Assembly: GCF_036884655.1 (NCBI RefSeq)
Contig: NC_088345.1
Location: 35,435,001-35,499,000, forward strand
DNA from: Musa acuminata AAA Group
Taxonomy: Eukaryota > Streptophyta > Magnoliopsida > Zingiberales > Musaceae
DNA length: 64,000 nt
Direction: 5' to 3'
Shown: positions 58,051 to 64,000 of the stretch, piece after piece
Layout: each line of letters starts with the position of its first letter
How positions within the stretch are numbered: position 1 is the stretch's first letter
Position numbers and translations under genes: made by a program
The notes under the pieces: generated by a model
Databases searched by the model: none
What the model was told of the DNA's origin: nothing
The model's input: the letters and a program-made list of their open reading frames with translations, nothing else

Positions 58051-58837
58051 ATCTCCCCCTTTTTGATGATGACAATCAATTGATAAAGGAGTTGTCCTTA
58101 ACTCCCCCTATCTATATGCCATAGTTGAGATAAGTCAACCTTGAATTCAAGACCTAAGAATTCAAGTGACGTATTGATAAGTTAGATCAGTTAAACTTAT
58201 CAATGCTCTCATCATGATGCCCATCATGATGTATCTCTTCAAGAATGATGTCAAGGCATGACATACATCATCAAGTTTGTATGATAGTGTTTGTAACTAT
58301 TCATCATGTAATAATATAAAGCTACGAAGGACTTTTTACATGATGCTCACATTTGAGATTTTCTAGCAAGTTTGCATTTTCTTCACAATATCAAGACATG
58401 ATGCAAACTATAGCACATGTTCACATATCTCTTGGTGATGCAAGGATGGCATAACATTGTTTATAGCATCACTCAAGTATTTGCAACTATGACATAGATA
58501 TGATTATGGCAGTTCAGCTATGACATAGTGTTTATCAATACATATGTTTCTCCCCCTTTGTCATCAACAAAAAGGATGATAGCATTATCAAGCATATAAA
58601 GGAAGTCATGACACATATATCTCTTTATTGTTTTTGCTTGACGGAGGAAAGTCATTTTTCAAAGAGTTTTCATAAGAGTGTACAGGAACATCCCATTTTT
58701 AGCATACAAACCGAAAAATGAACTTCTTACATGCATTTGATTAAAAATATTTGTCACATAATTTGCAACATGTTATTTGATCAAGCGTTGTCAAGGCATG
58801 TAATAGTAATAACATCCGAAAAATAATTTTAACTAGT
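58051..58837 (-). other. Element J 3' untranslated region and PPT
   Basis: PPT aaaaagggggagat in minus sense (58051-58064) directly by the LTR. Upstream PPT-like motif with the 'gatgacaaaggggg' core near 58548-58568. Otherwise AT-rich and non-coding. Confidence 0.85.
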
Positions 58838-60278
58838 TTAAGTATTTGGACAAATCAACATTCCTAATTCTCTTCTTATGTAATCAAATTGTTCTTCACA
58901 TAGGGGTTTTGTGAAGATATCAGCCAGTTGATGTTTGGTATCAATAAACTCTATGGTTACATCATGATTAGAGACATGATCTCGTATAAAGTGATGTCTA
59001 ATATCAATGTGTTTTGTTCTTGAGTGTTGTATAGGATTTTTAGTTAAGCATATTGCACTCGTGTTATCACATTTAATGGGAATATCTTTAAGATTCACTT
59101 TGTAATCTTCTAAAGTGTTTTTCATCCATACAACTTGTGCACAGCATGCACTTGCTGCAATGTATTCAGCTTCGGTTGTTGATAGGGCAACCGAGTTTTG
59201 TTTCTTAGATGACCAGGATACAAGGGCATGTCCTAAAAATTGACATGATCCTGATGTGCTTTTTCTGTCTAGTCTACAGCCAGCGAAGTCCGCATCAGCA
59301 TAAGCTGTTAATTCAAAATTTTCTGATTTTGGGTACCATAATCCTAGATTGGTAGTTCCATTAAGATATCTGAGTATTCTTTTGACTGCTTTGAGATGAG
59401 ATATCTTAGGGTCTGATTGAAATCTAGCACAAAGTCCTACACTGAACATGATGTCTGGTCTGGTGGCAGTGAGGTAAAGTAAACTTCCTATCATACCCCT
59501 ATAGGTTTTTTGATCGAAGCTTTCTCCATTCTCATCAATTTCTAACTTAGTGGAGGTGCTCATAGGAGTGTCAATGGCTTTTGAATTATTCATTTTGAAC
59601 TTCTTTAGCAAACTCACAGCATATTTGGTTTGACTAATAAAGATGCCATTGCTTAGTTGTTTGATTTGTAGGCCTAAGAAGAATGTTAACTCTCCCATTA
59701 GACTCATTTCAAATTCATGACTCATAGTTTTCGCAAAGGATTCACAAAGAGATTCATTTGTAGAACCAAAGATAATATCATCAACATAAATCTGAACAAT
59801 GAGAAAATTATTTTCAAAATTCTTGATAAACAATGTAGTATCAACCTTGCCTTTTATGAAATTATTTTCAATGAGAAAAGAGCTAAGTCTCTCATACCAA
59901 GCCCTTGGGGCTTGTTTTAAACCATAGAGAGCTTTAGTTAATCTAAACACATGATTAGGGTAGCCATTATTTTCAAATCCAGGAGGTTGTTCAACATAAA
60001 CTTCTTCGGAAATGAAACCATTTAGAAAAGCGCTTTTAACATCCATTTGAAATAACTTAAAATTATTGCAACTAGCGTAGGCAAGGAGCATCCTTATGGC
60101 TTCCAATCGAGCCACAGGTGCGAAGGTTTCTTCGTAATCGATACCTTCTTCTTGGTTGAAACCTTTGGCCACTAATCTAGCCTTGTTTCTAACCACGATA
60201 CCATTTTCATCTTGCTTGTTTCTAAAGACCCATTTAGTACCAATTACTAAATGGTCATTTGGCCTAGGAACAAGCGTC
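58838..60278 (-). pseudogene. Element J pol C-terminal half: RT and RNase H, frame intact
   Basis: Open for ~480 codons from K's insertion to the stop at 58838. [47 protein letters not shown], active site YVDDIIFGS. RNase [40 protein letters not shown], and [13 protein letters not shown], ending GMLICPNT. All catalytic positions I can place are present and there is no stop. The first ~10 codons of the apparent ORF (60279-60310) are antisense K LTR, not pol. Listed as a pseudogene because K splits it from the upstream polyprotein. Confidence 0.93.
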
Positions 60279-62602
60279 TGTTGAATCTCGGATTTTGATG
60301 ATGAAGTCAATTGTCATTTGTTATCTAATCTATGTGTTGAGATAAGTGTGCAGGATTAACTACGATAAGAGTAAGACAAGCAGCAGGTGTTGCGCCGGAG
60401 TCAAGATCATGATCACGTTGGGAGTTCGAGAGTTCGACGGAAGTTCGGACGGTCGTCGGAGGTTCAGCGAGAACAGATCCGAGAAGTCCAGAAGCTTGCC
60501 AAGCGAAGCTCGTCGGAACTCGCCAAGTGGATCGTCGCAAAGTCCAGGAGTATGCCGGATGTCCGCAGAAGGATCACCGAGGGTTATCGGTTGATCGACG
60601 GAAGTTGGCAGGAAACTCGCCGGAAGAAGCGATTGACACATCGGAGCAAAGCTGCAGAAGTTGTCTTAGAGTTAATCGTAGTTAGCATGATGATTAAGCA
60701 TGAAAATGGGAGGTGATCCCATTAGCTTAATCTTGGGGCAATTGGGCCCCTGAAAAGATTCAAAGTGGGCCGAATGGAGTGAACCATTCGGACCCTGATT
60801 GCACCAGGAGGTGCAATCGCCCCAGCCAGGAGGTGCAACCGCCTGGGCTGTGGGGTTGGGAGGTGCAACCGCCCCAGCCAGGAGGTGCAACCGCCAGGGC
60901 TGCGAGGCTGGGAGGTGCAACCGCCCCAGCCGAGAGGTGCAACCGCCCAGAGCTCAGTCTTCGAGCTAGACTGGGCGGTGCAACCTCCTCTGCCAAGAGG
61001 TAGCACCGCCAGAGCTCAAGTTTCGAGCTCTGCCAGGCGATGCAACCACCGAGCTCAGTCTTCGAGCTCTGGCAGAGAGGTGCATCAGCCTGAGCTCAGT
61101 CTCGAGCTCTGCCAGGTGATGAAATCACCGAGCTCAGTCTTCGAGCTCTGGCAGAGAGGTGGATCAGCCTGAGCTCAGCTTGGAGCTCTGCCAGGTGATG
61201 CAACCACCGAGCTCAGTTTCGAGCTCTGCCAGGTGATGCAATCACCAAGCTCAGTCTTCGAGCTCTGCCAGGTGATGCAACCATCGAGCTTAGTCTTCGA
61301 GCTCTGGCAGAGAGAAGCAATCGGCAGAGCTCAGTCTTCGAGCTCTGCCAGGCGGTGCCACCTCTCCAGTCGAGAGGTGCAACCGCCTGATCCCAGAATT
61401 CTGGGATTTGATCGATTTGATCGTTTTGAGCTCGAATTTTGAATTGGGTTGGGGCCTATAAATACCCCACCCATTCAGCACTGAAAAGATACAGACCTAC
61501 ACCGAAATCTTGATCTTTTCTGTGATTCTAAGAGCTCAAAAGTGTTGTAAAGCCTTTAAGTCTCCTCCTTCTGTTCTTCAAGTTTTCAATTGTAAAGTGA
61601 GGAGAGAAAGGTCTGTAAAGGTTGTCTCCTAAGCCTGTCAAAAGGAGAGAAACTGTAAGAGGGAAGTTTGGCCTTCGCCCATTGAAGGAAGGCACCTAGT
61701 TGACGTCGGCAACCTCATCGGTGGAGGAAGCCAAAAGTGGAGTAGGTCAAGGCTGACCGAACCACTCTAAATCTCTGGTTTGCGTTTATTTTCGAGCACT
61801 TTATCATTACTGCAAACCTCCCTCATCACTACTGCTCTCTGCGCTTTCACGAACAAGTTCTAAGTGCTGTTCTTCCAAATCTGCATTCAGACGTAAATTC
61901 GTATTTTCATACATTACAGTTTACGTTTACGTTTGATTCTGCAGAACTGTTTTCCGTGCTTTTACGAACGAGTTTCTTTGCAGTTTACGCTTACATTTTA
62001 ATCCTATTAATAACTGCAATCTGTCCTCTACGATTTTACGAACGAGTTTCAACATTTAGACGTAAAACTGCATTCAGACGTAAATTGGCTTTCCTCGCTC
62101 AATCATCAGATTTCAGTTCACGTTTACGTCTTGATTTCAACTGCATACTGCCTTCTGCGAGTATACAAACGAGTTTCAAAGTTTAGACGTAAATCTGCGT
62201 CTAGACGTAAAACTGCGTTTAGATGTAAATCTGCGTTTAGACGTAAAACTGCGTTTAGACGTAAAATTGCGTTTAGACGTAAATCTGCGTTTAGACGTAA
62301 AACTGCGTTTAGACGTAAATCTGCGTTTATACGTAAATCTGCGTTTAGACGTAAATCTGCATTTAGACGTAAATCTGAGTTTAGACGCAAAACTGCGCTT
62401 AGACGCAAAACTGCGCTTAGACGCAAAACTGCGCTTAAACGCAATCTGCGCTTAGACGCAAACTGCACTTAGATACAAACTAAGAATTTTAGTTTTGCAT
62501 CATAATAGTTTTTGAACGAACGCAGCTTTTGGTTTTTAAATTATTGTAAGATTTCCGCTGCACTAATTCACCCCCCCCCTCTTAGTGCTCTCGATCCTAA
62601 CA
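60279..62602 (+). mobile_element. Element K 5' LTR (array-type Sirevirus)
   Basis: 2324 bp, TGTTGAATCTCGG to tcgatcctaaca. ~24-bp GC-rich repeats at 60790-60960, ~40-bp gagctc repeats at 60950-61350, TATA box tataaata at 61457-61464, 18-bp array at 62180-62470, C-run, end. Homologous to J's LTR in inverted orientation. Confidence 0.95.
62180..62470 (+). repeat. 18-bp tandem array in LTR K
   Basis: About 16 units of tttagacgtaaatctgcg with variants; the last four use gacgcaaaactgcgct. Two separate single copies of the unit core precede it at 62055-62085. Confidence 0.95.
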
Positions 62603-62604
62603 AT

Positions 62605-62616
62605 TGGTATCAGAGC
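62605..62616 (+). promoter_or_regulatory. Primer-binding site of K
   Basis: tggtatcagagc, two bases after the LTR; perfect match to the plant initiator-Met tRNA 3' end. Confidence 0.97.
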
Positions 62617-62652
62617 AAGGTTAACTCTCTAAAGGATTAAAACCCAAGAGAG

Positions 62653-64000
62653 ATGGCATACGCCGGAAACCAAGAGGGGCATTCGATTACACGTCCACCC
62701 ATGTTCAGTGGAACGGACTACACTTACTGGAAGACCCGAATGAGGATCTTTCTGATTTCTATGGATTTTGAACTATGGAACCTTGTTGAAAACGGTTTTT
62801 CAAAGTCTTCTCTTCCAATGATCGATTGGAATGAGTTGGAAAAGAAGGCTTTCGCTCTTAATGCAAAGGCTATGAATGCCTTATTTTGCGCACTTGATAA
62901 AAACGAGTTTAATCGTGTTTCAACTTGCGAAACTGCTTTTGATATTTGGCACACACTTGAAGTGACCCACGAGGGCACAAGTAGAGTGAAAGAGTCAAAA
63001 ATCAATCTGTTGCTGCATTCTTTTGAACTTTTCCGAATGAAACCGAGTGAAACCATTAGCGACATGTTTACCCGTTTCACGGATGTCGTCAACGGTCTAA
63101 AAGGACTCGGAAAGAGCTTTTCGGATTTTGAGCTTGTTAACAAGATACTAAGATCCCTTCCTAAAAGTTGGGATCCTAAAGTCACTGCTATTCAAGAGGC
63201 AAAAGATCTGCGAAATTTCCCTCTTGAAGAACTAATCGGGTCATTAGTGACCTACGAAATGACCTGCAAAGCTCATGAAGAGCAAGAAGACATCCTTCCG
63301 AAGAACAGGAAGGATATGGCACTTAAAACTTCTGAATGCCACTTGAGAGAAAACTCAAGTGATGAGGATTGTGACGATGACTTGGCACTTTTGACAAGAA
63401 AGTTTAAGAAATTCTTCAAAAGAAACAAGTTTAAAAACGATGTGAAAAATAAACTTGAACCCAAGAAGGACCAAGTAATCTGCTACGAATGTAAAAAGCC
63501 GGGACACTACAAGAGTGATTGTCCCCAAGTCAAGAAAAGAACAACAAAGAAGAAGGCGCTCCAAGCAACATGGGATGATTCGAGCGCATCTGAGGAAGAA
63601 GAGTCCAACACCGAGCAAGTTGCTCATTACGCATTTATGGCCATCGAAGAGGAGGTAACGGATTTATTAGATGCTGATTTATCTTTCGATGAATTATTAA
63701 ATGCCTTCCATGATTTATTTGATGAATGCAAAGTTATAAATAGAAAATACAAGTTGCTAAAAAAGGTACATGATAATCTTACTTGTGAGTTTGATAAGTT
63801 AAAAGTCGAACATCATGGTAGTTTAAATTCATGTATCAAATATCATGATTTAGAAACTATACAAAAAGAAAACTTGCTACTTAAGGACACCTTGAAGAAA
63901 TTCGAGGTTGGTAGCAAGTCATTAAACATGATCCTTACAAACAAGGGTCATGCTCCCAAAAGAAGTGGGATTGGATTTGTGAGGAGTCCTCACCGAAATC
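62653..64000 (+). CDS. gag: Element K gag (start of gag-pol polyprotein), open to window edge
   Basis: Starts at ATG 62653 (MAYAGNQEGHSITRPPMF) and stays open for 449 codons to the last base. It forms the capsid/nucleocapsid part of a Sirevirus polyprotein. Residues ~1-230 are the copia gag core (TDYTYWKTRMRIF, IWHTLEVTHEGTSRVKESK, LVNKILRSLPKSWDPK). An acidic patch follows (SSDEDCDDDLALL, ~237-250), then the zinc knuckle CYECKKPGHYKSDC (277-290) and a Lys-rich stretch. From ~370 a coiled-coil-like region follows (KLLKKVHDNL, QKENLLLKDTLKKFEVG). No stop or frameshift is seen, unlike A, D and E. Protease and pol are expected beyond the window. An antisense frame at 62724-63185 is its shadow. 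Confidence 0.93.
   Translation, partial: MAYAGNQEGHSITRPPMFSGTDYTYWKTRMRIFLISMDFELWNLVENGFSKSSLPMIDWNELEKKAFALNAKAMNALFCALDKNEFNRVSTCETAFDIWHTLEVTHEGTSRVKESKINLLLHSFELFRMKPSETISDMFTRFTDVVNGLKGLGKSFSDFELVNKILRSLPKSWDPKVTAIQEAKDLRNFPLEELIGSLVTYEMTCKAHEEQEDILPKNRKDMALKTSECHLRENSSDEDCDDDLALLTRKFKKFFKRNKFKNDVKNKLEPKKDQVICYECKKPGHYKSDCPQVKKRTTKKKALQATWDDSSASEEEESNTEQVAHYAFMAIEEEVTDLLDADLSFDELLNAFHDLFDECKVINRKYKLLKKVHDNLTCEFDKLKVEHHGSLNSCIKYHDLETIQKENLLLKDTLKKFEVGSKSLNMILTNKGHAPKRSGIGFVRSPHRN

Larger units (their letters stand above)
55726..60278 (-). mobile_element. Element J: Sirevirus with array-type LTR, 5' part outside window
   Basis: 3' LTR 55726-58050, PPT, 3' untranslated region, and the RT-RNase H end of pol on the minus strand. 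K interrupts it at 60278/60279 (predicted TSD gcgtc, 60274-60278). Integrase, protease, gag and 5' LTR should lie right of the window. Confidence 0.93.
60279..64000 (+). mobile_element. Element K: young Sirevirus, runs off the right edge
   Basis: Complete 5' LTR, perfect PBS, short leader (36 bases between PBS and gag start), and an undamaged gag frame to the end of the window. It is nested in J's pol. No lesion is seen in the visible part, so K is the best candidate for a recently active element here; its pol and 3' LTR are not visible. Confidence 0.92.

Noticed and set aside
62124..62472. Open frames of hexapeptide repeats over the 18-bp array (also 55873-56115)
   Set aside because: Open because the period is 18; present on both strands and inside the LTR.
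62724..63185. Minus-strand frame of 153 codons
   Set aside because: Shadow of K's intact gag on the plus strand.
55726..64000. J and K as one palindromic element
   Set aside because: K's LTR begins inside J's pol codons with PBS and gag behind it; a simple nested insertion explains everything.

Overview
This window is entirely transposable-element DNA from a flowering plant; I see no host gene, tRNA or rRNA. Long Sirevirus-type (SIRE/Maximus) and Angela-type Ty1/copia elements plus two Ty3/gypsy elements, all primed by initiator-Met tRNA (TGGTATCAGAGC), suggest a large monocot genome. The Sirevirus plus Angela mixture would fit Zingiberales (banana relatives), but that is a low-confidence guess.

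LTR ends and target-site duplications (TSDs) let the window be read as an onion. The outermost element is D, a decayed plus-strand Sirevirus: LTR 23069-23906 and 30240-30673, gag 30674-32146, pol remnant 49384-49793. Left side: Angela M (minus, to 23068) sits in D's LTR. P, an element with a PF20167-like ORF and Sirevirus-type LTR (ends 18873), sits in M. Sirevirus A (ends 6182), solo LTR S (6892-8080, TSD TAGAC) and complete Angela L (8348-17043, minus, TSD TAAAT) sit in P. X, an LTR with an 18-bp array (ends 443), sits in A. The left halves of X, A, P, M and D lie outside the window.

Centre: Sirevirus E (23907-30234, TSD TAGTG) is in D's LTR. A Ty3/gypsy element F (minus, 32147-49383) is in D's gag/pol. 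Angela G (plus, 32793-46569, TSD TCTAT) is in F, and Angela H (minus, from 37618) is in G. The outer end of H is fused to a remnant of G's 3' LTR through a (TA)n tract.

Right: chromovirus-like gypsy I (minus, from 49794) is in D's pol. Sirevirus J (minus, from 55726) is in I's LTR. Sirevirus K (plus, from 60279) is in J's pol and runs off the right edge. K is the only element whose visible coding region is undamaged (gag 62653-64000, open to the edge). J also keeps an undamaged RT-RNase H reading frame up to the K insertion.

Most notable: the LTR-embedded 18-bp ACGT-core array; L, whose LTRs look identical although its ORF carries several lesions; a template-switch rearrangement beside E; an inverted-LTR fusion between H and G; the P element; and a motif repeated four times in every Angela leader.
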